A DNA stretch of 64,000 nucleotides, taken from assembly GCA_947034895.1 (NCBI GenBank), contig OX344764.1, positions 9,238,001-9,302,000 of the forward strand, given 5' to 3'. Under the pieces are notes generated by a model. That model saw only the letters and a program-made list of their open reading frames with translations, was not told the DNA's origin and did no database searches. Both the position numbers and the translations under genes were made by a program. Each line of letters starts with the position of its first letter. The first letter of the stretch is position 1. Positions 25,195-37,006 of this stretch are shown one piece after another. Origin of the DNA: Rhytidiadelphus loreus (taxonomy: Eukaryota; Streptophyta; Bryopsida; Hypnales; Hylocomiaceae).

Positions 25195-25210
25195 GAGAGA
25201 GAGAGAGAGC
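25195..25210. repeat. (GA)n microsatellite
   Basis: About seven GA units, located beyond the 3' end of the retroelement coding frame. Confidence 0.85.
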
Positions 25211-25421
25211 CCGCCTACCACCCCTGGTAGCAGTGCTCTGTTTTCATAAGAATGAGACCTGGTATGTCGTCACTCTCTGAACAGAGGTGCATACCAGGCT
25301 CAACCTTTCACTATGTGAATTTTACACATCGTGATAAACTCTCTCCTCTAGTAAATTGAATTATATACTTCTACCTATAGGCAGACAGTGTTTCATCATG
25401 GTCCATGACGATGAGCATGGT

Positions 25422-28400
25422 TTACCCTGGACGTGTAGTCATCGGTTTGAAATGGTTGATCTGCTGGATAATCGTATCGATGTTGACTCTGGATGCAGGG
25501 AAGGTACCACTTGCCAGCCAGTCTATGACTTTCTTACAGAGTTGGTGCATCTGAAATCCGTTGCTAACGAGTGTTTGCAGTAGGAGCATAATCTCTTGTA
25601 TTGTTGCTTCGGTACTGTTTGAGATGTATAGAATCGGCATCACCTGGGATATGATGATAATATATGACTGTTTAACCGGTCTGTTAGAGTGAAATTTGAT
25701 GAACTGGGTATATTTAAAGGGGAGATTCCGCCTTTTTTCTCAAATTTCCTCATAGTAAAGTTTTGGAGTTGATCTACATCTAGATCAAATTGGACATTCA
25801 TGAAATGGGTTGGGATACCTCGTGTAGGGTCATCAGCAGCGTATGAGCTTACTTCAGTCTTAATCTCGAGTATATCCAAAGGATAGATCTAGAATGGGTT
25901 ATCTGAGGTGCGGGGTTGTTGTGGTGATAGAAAATCCTGGGGATTTTCTACATTTAACCAACAAATATCGTCAATGTACTGGAAGGCATATTGAAACTTT
26001 TTTAACAGGTCTTTGCGTCCCAAGGAGGCTAGACGTTGTATAAAACGGACCTCATATGTCATGAGGTACACATTGCACCATAATGGCGAGCACGAGAAAC
26101 CCATAGGAATTCCCCGAGTTTGTCTCCACACTCTGTCCCCTAGAGTTACGAAACAATTGTTGATCAGCCATGAGTGTAGCATCAGTAAGCGATCTTGTTC
26201 AATCATAACCCACCCATCTGCCACGGGTCGAGAAGTTCCCCATTTGGCTAGTTTTGGAGGGCCATCTCTGGAGATTTTAACCCATAGTTTTGTATCAGTT
26301 TTCGGATGTAAAAGTGTTGCTTCCTGAAAGCCTGTGCGTAGCATGAATTGCATTGCATCAGGTAAGTTATCTCGACCAGTTAGTGGAATAGACTCATAAC
26401 ATTTGGTAACATCTGCAACGTAGATGTCATGTAGTTGATCTGGTAAATTCATGGTGATGCCTAGAACAGAGTCAATGATCCAGAAGGATGATGTATGAGT
26501 TCTTAAGAAGCGGAAATATCCATCATCTTTTTTCCTTGCCCATGCTTTAAAAGAATCCAGGACTACTTCCGAAGTAATGGTAAGTAGTTTAGCCACGTTA
26601 CTGTATATCGTGGAGAAAGCATTAGTCAGCCATCGATACGTATGCTTGTGCTGTTTGTAGGTGGCCATTAAGAATGGTAGCGAATTAAAAATGGGAGGAA
26701 ATTCCGGTAGTAATTCGAGGAGCTCAAGTTTGATCTGGTCGAAAATTGCTGTAGGGAGTGTCCATCTGTTATTAGTCATGCACGGAGTAAAATCCGGTCC
26801 CATGAGTCTCTGGTAAGCCTGCAGTCGTATGTGTCTAATGCATAGGAAACATGCGTTATTGTTTGCTTTGTCAAGCCCGGATATGAACAAGCGAGATAGC
26901 AGCCATTGCAGTTCATTTTTGACTGCTGGTGTGCTGAAGAGTTCAAGTCTTGATTGTTTGAAACCGAACTTGTTAATCCGTGCTGCATCACGTAGTTTAT
27001 TAAGACACAAGCTTCGTAGGAAACTGAGGGCTATAGCTAGGTCCAGATGAAGTTCTTGAAGATTCAACATAGCGTAAAGTTTGGTGAATGCCTCTGCTGT
27101 CACTTCCAAAACTTCACAAAAGTCCGTAGGACGTAGTGGGATATGATTCAACCCTTGCATAAAAGCAGCGCATAGGTGAGGATTTTGTACGATATGCACA
27201 TCCATTGTGCGTACATGGGGACTCGATTTACAGACATCGGAGCATTCATTGGCCGTCAGAGCGTCCAGGAAAGGACTAAAACGAGATACAAATAAGCAGT
27301 CACATGAAACCTCAGAATTGAGCAGGTCATAAAAAGTAAAATGTTTGAAAACCGCAGAGGGTTTATAGACTGAAGTAGTAAGATCATGATCGTATGACCA
27401 TGCAAATGCAATAAGCTCAAGGGAAACCTGTTCTGAAAGTCCAAAATGGCAAAAAACTTCACTGAAAATTTGGCGTAGGTTGAGCCATTCTAGCGCCCTG
27501 CTGCAGTAGAAGATGTGTAGATAACGGATCCCTTGCATTTCCGAAATCCGCTGCAACTTGATTCTACCGTATATATCCTTGCCGAGTATTTGGTTGGGTT
27601 GTCCTGCACAGGAAAAAGTGTCATGCTGTTACTGCTCAATTTCGTCCCAGTTAAGGGATTTGCCTTTCATTGATACACGTTCAAAGCGCGGGGCAGAACG
27701 AGTGGACGTAGTCTCAAATCTTGATGGCGTTGGAGATCGTGTAGCGGACAGTGAGTAGCTTGGTGATGGACCCTGGGAGTGGGAATACATCGGGTCCGGT
27801 GACTGTGCAGCCGTTAATTGGCGAAATACTGGCGAGTTGCGATTGGAGGCGTTCATGAAGACGAATGCTTCATTGGCTCCAGGACTGTTGGTCGTGCGAG
27901 TCATTGGTGCATGCGGGATGGAATGTGGTGGAACTGACTCACGTCCAGTAGATCGAAATTTCCGATTGTATCCACCGTGGCTACCACGAGCACCTCTTTG
28001 GGTTCCTCTGCCTCAAGAGTCACGTATAGAAAGTGCTGTCATGGAAGAGTGGGGACTAGCATTGCAGTTAATCATCCCCCGGGGTCGTTTAGCGCCAGAA
28101 GAGGGACTAGGGGTTCCCGGGTTGGAAATGGTGAAGCCAACAGGCTTGAGCAGCCGTTCGATCTTTCTAATGCCGAGTCCATCTGTATGACTAGCAAGCA
28201 AGCGTGCATTAGGGTCCAGTACCATTTCCAGAGCAGCCTCGACCATAAGATTTCGGGAGTAAATAAAAGCCACTTGGTGATGCACTGCTACTCGAGCAGC
28301 TTCAGAAATCCATGTAAGGAATGCCACGAATTTCGTAGCTAATGTGGGAAAGTCTGTATTAGGAAAGAATATTCCTAGATTGTTGACCATGAACCAAATG

Positions 28401-29479
28401 GCATGGTCAAACCACATAACGTCACCACGACATCCATTTCTGTTGTCTTTGGGGCATAAGCATCGAAGGTATGGTCGTTGCACATTCCACAAGGCAGATG
28501 TGAACTTGTCCCCTCTCCCATGTCCAGTCAAGATGTCCTGCTTTGTGTGGATCTTCAACTCCTGATTGTGGCATTTTTGGTGGTCGTAGAGCACTAGTGG
28601 GAAGCTTTGTGGTATGTCCTGTGCCTCCTTTAGCAGACCTGTATTATGCACTACGTTCGACTTCAAGATCCCGATCTCATTAGTACCAAGATTTGCCCAA
28701 GTCTTCCACATGTTGATTGAAATTGGAGCCATCAGATTGATGTTTGCAAGTTTCCAGCATCGGTGCATTTTCAGTGCCACCTCGCATTCCACGGTTCGAG
28801 CCGGTGTAAGCGGTACAACTGGGCCTTTGCCTGACGACATCAGCGATGCTTGATCTAACTCCTCCTGTGAGTTATGGATCGATGAGGTGAAGTCTTCTAG
28901 GGCTGCCTTTTGAGCTTCCGGGATGATTATCCCGTCAAGCAAAGGGTGGAGCTTGGGAATGCTGGGATCCACCAAGGCTGTGGCGCTTGAGGAAGATTCA
29001 TGAGGGTTTGCCTTCCTCAGTGCGGCGTCCACCAGTTTGGTGTTGTGGTTGGCCAATTCTAAGTCCTCAGCTTCAGAGTCCAAAATGGCCGCCAGTTCCG
29101 CTTGTGCAAGCTTAAGCTGCTCTAGAGCTTTATCGACGTCCTTTCTGATTGCTAAAGCTAGGATCAAGGTCCATTGGGAAAGGTCCAGTGTAGTGAGCAG
29201 CAGAGGTGCGTGCTCACCTTCATCATCGACGTCGAGTAGGGCTGCCCGATCATGCTCCATGATGTACTCATGAATTTGTGGTGCGCTGATCGATGCTAGC
29301 GTGGCCTGTACCGCAGGACCAGGAGCAGGGAGAGGTTCGTCGTAGCCCAAAGAGCTCAGGTCCGATGCCCATCGTAGAGGATCATCGTTGGACTTGTTTT
29401 GCGCCGTCGTCTGAGCCAATTGGAACTGCAATGTAATTTGGCTGATAAGTCTCCACACCTTAAATACAGACAATTTCAT
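25422..29479 (-). pseudogene. Retroelement: gag-like region fused in frame to a telomerase/Penelope-type reverse transcriptase, disrupted
   Basis: An ATG at 29479 opens a minus-strand frame that continues in one phase to 25640, interrupted only by TGA (28013-28015), TAA (27629-27631) and TAG (25889-25891). The first 488 codons hold helical, Glu/Leu-rich stretches and a cysteine cluster (CLCPKDNRNGC). An Arg-Gly-rich linker (GRGTQRGARGSHGG) follows. The reverse transcriptase region shows motif A (ADVTKCYESIP), motif B (GIPMGFSCSPLWCNVYL) and the catalytic YIDD at 25967-25978. GIPMG and YIDD with an acidic residue after the B motif are seen in telomerase-group, Penelope-like and rvt-type enzymes. 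After the TAG the frame carries on with family-like sequence, then slips at an A6 run (25735-25740) into the frame that ends at 25422. No GIY-YIG or other endonuclease was seen. It is most likely a decaying element; exact clade uncertain. Confidence 0.75.
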
Positions 29480-30012
29480 GTTAAGTAGAATCTTACTTGT
29501 ATTTTTCGAGTTTCGAGTTTTAACAGCTTAGAAATTCTATTATTGCACAATTTTGGCCTTGTCTTGATTAAGACATTTACTTGATTAGTGGTCACCCAAA
29601 AAAGATGTCAAAAGATTCAGATATTCTCAAACAGTTGCTCCTCGTAACCTATGATAAGGACCTAGTTTCGAGAATGGAGAACTATTCTTGATTGCAGTCA
29701 GTTGATGTATTATGAACACCTAGCCCAGCGTCTACTTACCAGCGTCTACCGTCTTACATCAGTCATTTTTAAAATCCCACTATCTTCCTCTCCTTGTATA
29801 ATTACATAAAGAATGGCTAAATGTGCCTCACAGATACCCAAAAGTCAAGGCATCATGGCTCATTCTAACGCGTCACATGGCTTCCCTGAAGAATTTCATG
29901 AAGAAACAATCTTGGAGAACTATGACGAGGCAATTAACATGGAAGTACACCCTTCAAAACATCAACCCGTGCTTTGTAAAATTCAAATGTGTAAACAAGT
30001 GCATAGGCTTAC
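29480..30012. other. No firm gene; flank of the retroelement
   Basis: No long terminal repeat was found beyond 29480. A plus-strand frame at 29813-30049 has reasonable composition but no recognised domain, and overlaps the intron of the minus-strand candidate at 30013-30116. Confidence 0.4.
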
Positions 30013-30116
30013 CCATTCTCCACTAATCCTGTTGCAACGACCTTCTTGATAACAGAAGGATGCGCATCATAAAACATTCCATTCCCCTCTTGCAGAACCG
30101 TGGCATTCCTAGACAT
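30013..30116 (-). CDS. Possible short coding exon of unknown gene
   Basis: A minus-strand exon-like segment has an acceptor just upstream (TTTGCAG at about 30126), an ATG at 30116 and a donor AATGG|GTAAGC. It encodes 34 codons including NATVLQEGNGMFYDAHP. A phase-compatible acceptor near 29891 would lead to a stop within ten codons. It lies 370 bp past the asparaginyl-tRNA synthetase stop, in the same direction. Low confidence. Confidence 0.25.
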
Positions 30117-30486
30117 TTCTAGACCTGCAAATCACAGCACCTAGAATCTCCACATTCCATAAGCAGAATTGAGCCTAATTTCAAGACGAGTGCGCCACCA
30201 ACCCTTCATTCTCTTGCATCCCCCCATTCCATCGCAAACACGTGGCAATGGCCACCTCTGTGCGTACATAGCGCCTACTAATTCTAATACTATGCATATG
30301 TTTATGTTCAGATGATATAAGCATACAAAAGGTCAGTCAACCTCCTGTACAATGCATGAGGAAGCACTTGGTCACATAGAACTTCCACATAAATAATGCT
30401 ACACATTGAGCATTTGCCATATCTACAATAATCCACTGCAGCCTAGTCTTGCTCCAGACTCTGCCTAAATTCCAAAGCGGCATTCA

Positions 30487-32983
30487 TCAAAGCTCTGCCT
30501 TGCCTGGATACCTAGGGAATGGGATCACGTCCCTGATGTTCTCCAATCCTGTCGCAAACAGAATCATGCGCTCAAACCCTAGCCCAAACCCAGCATGCTT
30601 AACTGTTCCGTGTCGCCTCAAGTCAATGTACCACTCATACGGCTCCAGGGGTAAGTTCATCTCTTTCAACCTGCACACCTCGGCGACCAATCTCACTCAT
30701 CATCCACAACACAACCACTACAAATATACAATATAAATTCATTTGCCTCAACCTCTCTAATTTTTTGCATATCTGTCTCACGGATCATTCATCCAACGAC
30801 ATTCCAGGCATTGTACTGTACAAATATTATGGTGTTGCACACAATTTGAAACAATGATCATACCTCCCTTCAAGAACATCTAGCCGCTCCTCTCTCTGAC
30901 TTCCACCGGCCAGCTCTCCAACCTGCTCACCAATAGACACATGTTATGGGACAAAGCTCATATGGTCCTCAATTCTTACGTAAAAGGGTGTAAACTGTGC
31001 ATGAGACGGGCAAAAACAACCCGGACCTTCGGAACAAGCACATCCATCGCAGCCACAGTCTTCCCATCATCGTTCAGGCGCATGTAAAACGCCTTGATGT
31101 CCTTCGGGTAATTGTATACAATCACTGGCTTCTTGTATATCTCCTCCGTCAAATACCTGCACAGTGCAGTTCATCGATCTCAACACCCACATCACAGTAA
31201 GTTTAAGAAACGGAATATCTCACCAATAGCAATAGGACCCCTCGCCCAATACAACGATTGTCTCTTTCACTCACCTCTCGTGTTCTGACGCTAGATCAAT
31301 TCCCCACTCCACCTTGTTTTCAAACTTCTTCTCCGTCACCTGTTCCTCGTCAAACACAAATATCGCTCTTGTAAGAAAATGTCTTGGGACCATAACCACA
31401 CTTGTGAGCGTCACGACAAGTACAGAAAGTCGATCCGACTACCAGAACTTACCTTCTCCAGAATCTCGACGGCTTCGGTATACGTGATGCGCTCGAACGG
31501 GGTGGAGGCCACCATCTGCAGACGATGCACTGCAGTCTTGTCGTACAAGCTTGACAGGAAGTTCATGTCTTCCAGACAATGGTCAAGCAACCACTGACAC
31601 ATAAATCTCACGAAATCTTCTGCACAGTTCATGTCATCCTGAAGGTCGGCAAACGCAATCTCCGGCTCGATCATCCAGAATTCGGCCAAGTGCCTCGACG
31701 TATGTGAATTTTCAGCCCGGAAGGTAGGCCCGAACGTGTAGACGTTGCTCAGTGCACATGCGAACGTCTCCACTTGCAACTGCCCTGACACCGTCAAAAA
31801 CGCCTGCCGGGCGAAGAAATCCGCGGTGTAATCTACCTGACCGTCTTCTTTTTTCGGTAGCCCCGGCTTCAAACTGGCCTGTGACTCAAGTTGGGCAGCG
31901 TGCTCTTTGGCTTTCATAAGAGCCTGCAAATCCGTCGCCAACATTAAGGAACGTATAGATGCACGAACGGGAGAACCTACTGCAAAGCCAACATTATGGT
32001 TTGGGATTTACGATGTTCCTCTTCACTACTCCCTGTCCTATTTAATCCGATTGCCTGGGGTCCTAAAATAATAACCATGGCATAGTTTGAATGCGTCGCA
32101 AGTGTGCAACAGTCGATGATACTAATGGCAAGTGTGCAGAATAGTCCAGTGTCATTTCATCGAAAGTCATATTAAAGAGGTCTGAAAATACCTGCACAGA
32201 TGGTTCAATTTCCTTCTTGCTCTTCTTCTGCGCCTTGAGCTCTTTCACGAGCTCTGCTTTCTCTGCTACGGCAGCTTGCGCTGCTTCCACCTCGGCCTGA
32301 CTGGGAGGAGGATGCGCCGCATACTCGCGGTCTCTCCGTTCGCCTTCGCTGAACAACGTCGTCACTTGGAACATCTCCCCGGCCCCCTCGCAGTCGCTGG
32401 TGGTGATGATGGGCGTGTGCACCCACATGAAGCCATTCTTGTCGAAGAAGGTGTGCGTGGCCAGCGCCAACGCGTGCCGGATCCTCGCGACGCAAGAAAT
32501 CGTATTGGTGCGAGCCCGCAGGTGCAATTGGCTGCGGAGAGATTCCAGGGACAACCTGACCTTGGCGATGGGGTACTTCGCGGCGTTCACGTTGCCCACA
32601 TGCACGATTTTGTCCACCAGGAGTTCCACTTTCTGTTTCTTGTCTTCTGGAGGCTTCACGAGCTCGCCTTCGACCAAAATGCTGGTCCCGGTCAGTGTCA
32701 TTTGCCTCTCGGCGGCCACAGTCGCGTCCACCAACACCTGCATGTTCCCAATCCAAGAGCCGTCGTTCACTTCCAGAAACGCGGAAGCAGTCTTGCCCAT
32801 CACGCGGCCCGTCTTCACCCAACCGCCAATCGTGACCGTCTGCCCGATGAGGCCCACTCCGCCATCAGGGCGACCGAGGATGGACTTGATGAAGACGCGC
32901 CCACTGTACTTCGAATTCGCCACCATCTCCCGCTCCCCTGCCACACTCGAAGTTCCCTCGACCTCCACCTCCGTCAACCCCAT
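30487..32983 (-). CDS. NARS1: Asparaginyl-tRNA synthetase, cytosolic type
   Basis: Class II enzyme that charges tRNA(Asn) with asparagine using ATP. Exons are 32192-32983, 31453-31923, 31275-31339, 31027-31156, 30864-30922 and 30487-30670, all with matching phases, giving 566 residues, about the length of plant cytosolic enzymes. The start is the ATG at 32983 (GCGATGG); the frame is open eight codons further up but without an ATG. An OB-fold anticodon-binding domain (about 46-125, IGGWVKTGR) is followed by motif 1, motif 2 ([15 protein letters not shown], with the ATP/adenylate-contacting Arg) and motif 3 near the C-terminus ([10 protein letters not shown]). A charged helical insert of about 60 residues ([15 protein letters not shown]) splits the catalytic domain around the first intron, as plant enzymes do. 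No organellar targeting peptide is evident. Confidence 0.95.
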
Positions 32984-33073
32984 CGCTCCTCTCTGGAAAC
33001 ATTCCACCGCAATTGCACTGGCGAACGCGACACCGCCTTGAGCTCAACACACTATCCAACCCGTGATTGTGTG

Positions 33074-33093
33074 AACCCTAAACCCTAAACCCT
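33074..33093. promoter_or_regulatory. Telo-box repeat upstream of the asparaginyl-tRNA synthetase
   Basis: AACCCTAAACCCTAAACCCT, nearly three plant telomere-type units, lies about 90 bp upstream of the synthetase ATG. Telo-boxes (AAACCCTA) are enriched just upstream of plant translation genes, where they bind Myb/TRB-type proteins. The position fits that role. Confidence 0.7.
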
Positions 33094-33420
33094 CAGCCAT
33101 TGCTTGTGGGATATATTGTTTTCCAAAGTCTGTGGTAGAAAAATCCTTTCCTTGATATTCAAGGCATGTTTCTTTGACCTAAAATTAGGGTTTCTTGGAC
33201 CCAAGCTGTTCTCATCTAAGTTCATTGAATTTTCTTCTTTGGTTCCCAATGAATTCTTTCTTGGTTCCCAAGGCAAAGAAATAGTATAAAAGTTTAGTTG
33301 TAACCTTGCCTCAACCTCTTACACCTGTTTAATTGTGGCTTGCTGATTTGAGTTTCATAAAGGATGATTTTTGTTGGAAGTGACTGCATTTGTGAGGAGG
33401 GATGGCATCTTCACAAGTTT

Positions 33421-34357
33421 TTAACCCCTAAAGGACCATTGTCCCTTCGGGGGACAAATGCGTTTTTGGGCAAGTACCTACGGGTTGAAATTTTCTCCTA
33501 TTTTTTTGAAATGTTTTTTGGAGGTAGAAAAGTTGATTAGCTTCATGGGAATATAATTTTTTTCAAAATTGGTGCCCAGGAACAATAGTTATGACCAAAT
33601 AGGCTCAAACAAGGGGACAACGGGCAACTCGGGCAAGCCAAAAAAAAATGGACGAAATTTTGAATTTGAATTTGAATATTATTTTTTCTCAAAGATTATA
33701 TTTTTTCTATCTAGAAATCTTTCATTCATTTCATTTGGATATGTTATGAGAAAGTTATGGACATTCTTGTTTTTCGGGCAGTTAGAGCATCTTCTTGAAA
33801 AAAATTACTTGTAGGATTCATTTCCAAATGAAATTTTTCAAATTTTTCAAATTTTTTTTTTGCATGGTCTGATTTACTTGTTAGAACAATCTCACCATTG
33901 GGATTAGTGCATTTTAATTCCATCTAAAATATATGAATATTATAGATTTTCCTTCTATCTCATACCTACTTCTACTTAACAGTTTTTTTAAGAATGATAA
34001 TTAATTTTTTTTTTTTAATTTTTTTACGTAGACTCTCAACTCAATTCTCCACTATAAAGATTTAAAGCTCAAAACTCTGTAGTGCAAAAATTTTAAGTTA
34101 AAAATGTTCAAAGTCAAAAAATCTAGTCCCGCAATGTGCTGAAAAACTTGTTTTTTCCACTTTAAACGCAGATATCTTGCAATCTGAGCGGTCAAAAATT
34201 CTGAAATTTTTTCCACACACTCTCATATTAGTTAGGTGTAAGATCCTATGGTTAGATATGGAAAAAAAATGTTTTAATTTTTTTTACTCCTTGCTATAGG
34301 TATGGCAATTTTGAGTGTTTTCTGGCAGAAAAAAGGCCTTGGTCCTTTAGGGGTTAA
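33421..34357 (+). mobile_element. TTAA-flanked piggyBac-like non-autonomous element, copy 1
   Basis: Left end TTAACCCCTAAAGGACCATT; right end GGTCCTTTAGGGGTTAA. TTAA flanks and CCC/GGG termini match piggyBac-type elements. It carries the family core AAGATCCTATGGTTAGA at about 34241 and a small GTCCCTTCGGGGGAC hairpin just inside the left end. 937 bp, no coding frame. Confidence 0.75.
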
Positions 34358-36185
34358 CTCACAATTTGGTGGACTATGGTTTATTTGCATTTTCTTGCAT
34401 AAAGTATTAATTGATGGGTAGTTTTTGTATTGTGATTGCAATGACACGCTGCTGTGAATTGAAGACACCTTGCATACGCAATTCTAACTAACTATGTGTT
34501 TGTTGGATTGTATGGGTGTTGTGTGTTTGTTGGATTGTATGGGTGCAAGTGAGGTTCACAACCTCTTTAGTATTTTTACCTTAATTTTTTACTCCAAAGA
34601 CCATGACAACTATTTTATAGGTTACTAAATCATGGTATATGTTGGTTTTAGTTATTAGCTTGATGTTGATGATTTTTTAGACTCTAAAAGTTACCTGACA
34701 TTTTGGAAATTTCTTCCTTGTAAGGATCTTGTTATAATTCCTTATTTGGTTTGGAAAAATACCCTTCTTTATTTTAAGTATGATTTTGAATTTCAATTAG
34801 TTGTTATAGTAAATATTGAAATATATGCTTTAAATCCTAAAATGATGAATTTTTTTAGACTTGTATTCAACATATGATTTCATCTCTAAAAAATAAAAAT
34901 AAAAATAGAATTTTATAAGGATGATTTGTTGGTTCTAATGTTTTTTGATATTACCTAAAGTTATGCTAGTTCTATTAGAAATCATTAGTACTACTGAGTC
35001 TATAATTTCTTTGGAGAAATTTCTAAAACCTTATTGATTTGGTGTTATCAATTTAGGTAGGAGATTTGTAGTCTATATTTTCTTTGAGAGCCTTGGTGAT
35101 TTGAAAGAATAACTTTGTAAAGTATCTATCTTATCAAGTTAGTTAGTTTTTTAATTTTTTTTAATTTTTAATTTTATTTGACAGCATACGTTTGGTTCAC
35201 AGCCAGGGGAACAGGCCTGAAACGGCCTTCCCCTGGCCCGAATTCTCTTCTAATGTCTTTGATTTTCATTAAAACTTTTAAATCATTATTGATTGGATGG
35301 TTTGACTTGAGAAAAGTAGCCATAGCATCAATTAAATAAAAAAGTGATTAGTTTGTGATTTCTTGAAAATCTTTTTTAGAACTTTGTTGATTTGATAATT
35401 GGTAGTACCTATCTTATCATAAACTCTGAAAATCATTACTTTGGTTCTATCTATGATTTCTTTAGATGTTTTCAAAAGCCTCTCATTAAATATCTTTATT
35501 TAGGCTAATGCCTAAATTACCAAATTACTATTTGAAAATTATTTGTATTGTTTTAACTATGATTTCCTATTTTGTTTTTAGAACCATATTGATCTGGTGG
35601 TTTAAACTCAAGGTAGTATCTATCTTATTAAATGTTTGAAAATCATTTTTATAAAGACTTTTTAGGGGCCTCAAAGATTTGATGGTTTTACTTTGTAATG
35701 TCTATCTTAGCAATTGGATATCATTAGTAGTGAATCCTCTATGATTTCCTTACGGCTCTGATGATTTATAGGCCTAATCTGAAAAAGACCTATATGATCA
35801 ATTAGAAATTAGAAATGATTAGTACTATTATGATTTCTTTTGGGAAGATTGTTGATCAAGTGGTTTAAATTACATCAATAATAGTTTGGAAATTATTTTA
35901 AGCCTTGATTTGATAAGGTTTTATTTGGTAGTGTCTATCTTATCAATTAATCATTTGGAAATCAGTAGTTATGTTTATTCTATGATTTCTTTGTATATTT
36001 TATAGCTTAATTGATTTGATAAAGGTTAAACTTGGAATTTGCCTTGTCTATCAATCATTGTTTGGAAAGTAGTAGTCTTGAAAAGTTTATGATTTGGAAA
36101 TTTATAGGAAAAGCCCTATATAGGGATGTCCCTCCCACCCACCCGGGTTTTCCAAAGGCCAAAGGAACAATCTTTGCTTATCCAC
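34358..36185. other. No gene; AT-rich with repeat fragments
   Basis: It contains a short direct duplication (TTGGATTGTATGGGTG, about 34503 and 34531) and, at 35186-35265, a fragment of the CATTAGA-ended repeat seen at 11311-11602, inverted. Between them are diverged, TTTGATTTGRT-rich stretches. Confidence 0.5.
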
Positions 36186-36187
36186 TA

Positions 36188-36735
36188 AGGTAAACCAGCC
36201 TATGACATGCCAAGTGCCTAATATAGACATCTATAAGATGATCCATTACAGTTTTTGATCAATCTCTGCCAGGTTTTTTCTAATTAATGTAAGCAAAACT
36301 TTATTAGGTAGATTAATGGCTGAAATCAATGTTTTGTATGATGGTGATGGAGATGGAGATGTTAGAGACTATTTTAGGAACTCGTCCCTTTCTAGTGTAA
36401 TGAATTACCTGAACTAACTTTTTTTTATTCTTTTATGTCATGTACATGTTAGAAAATATTTCAACCATGTTAGGAAATATTGTAACTGCATTGGGTGGTT
36501 TGATGACCACCATGGGTATAGTTTTTGATGGTTGTGGGATAGTCTACAGACTGTTTTGAGCCATCTGGCCAGTTCACTTCAAAAATCTATAACAAATTCA
36601 TACTTTGTCAAAAAAATAAAATTTCAATTGTTCTACAAATTTTTCATGTTTGTCTTTATATAAAAAAAAATTCAAAATTTCAAAAATGTCAACAAGGCAA
36701 ACCAGGCAATCTACTTGTCATAGGCTGGTTTACCT
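36188..36735. mobile_element. MITE with TA target site (Tc1/mariner-like)
   Basis: The left end AGGTAAACCAGCCTATGACA and the opposite-strand right end match perfectly, with TA outside both ends. About 548 bp, non-coding. Its right end abuts another MITE. Confidence 0.7.
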
Positions 36736-36737
36736 TA

Positions 36738-37006
36738 TACTAAAATTGGTAAATAGTGTTGGCTACACTAATTGTCAACAATAACACTAATTGTCATTTG
36801 CAAGGTTAGTGTTAGAACATAATTTATCTATTCTAACACTATTATTTTTTAGATGTATAGTAAAATTTGGTCATTTCAACATTTTTACAAGAATGCATAT
36901 AGAAGTTGGAATGATTGAGTGAGTGAAAGCCAATTACTCATGTGGTAAAAAACAGGGAACAACACTAATTATCACCCAACACTATTTACCAATTTTAATG
37001 TAGTGC
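36738..37006. mobile_element. MITE with AATTGGTAAATAGTGTTGG ends
   Basis: The left end (TACTAAAATTGGTAAATAGT) and the inverted right end (CACTATTTACCAATTTTA) pair. It is related to the element at 13902-14194 and starts two bases after the TA-flanked MITE. Confidence 0.65.

Noticed and set aside
25640..29479. Variant genetic code as an explanation for the three in-frame stops
   Set aside because: All three stop codons would need reassignment, while neighbouring intact genes end normally with TGA or TAA.
32276..33088. Long plus-strand open frames opposite the asparaginyl-tRNA synthetase
   Set aside because: Antisense shadow of a GC-rich first exon; no protein family resemblance.
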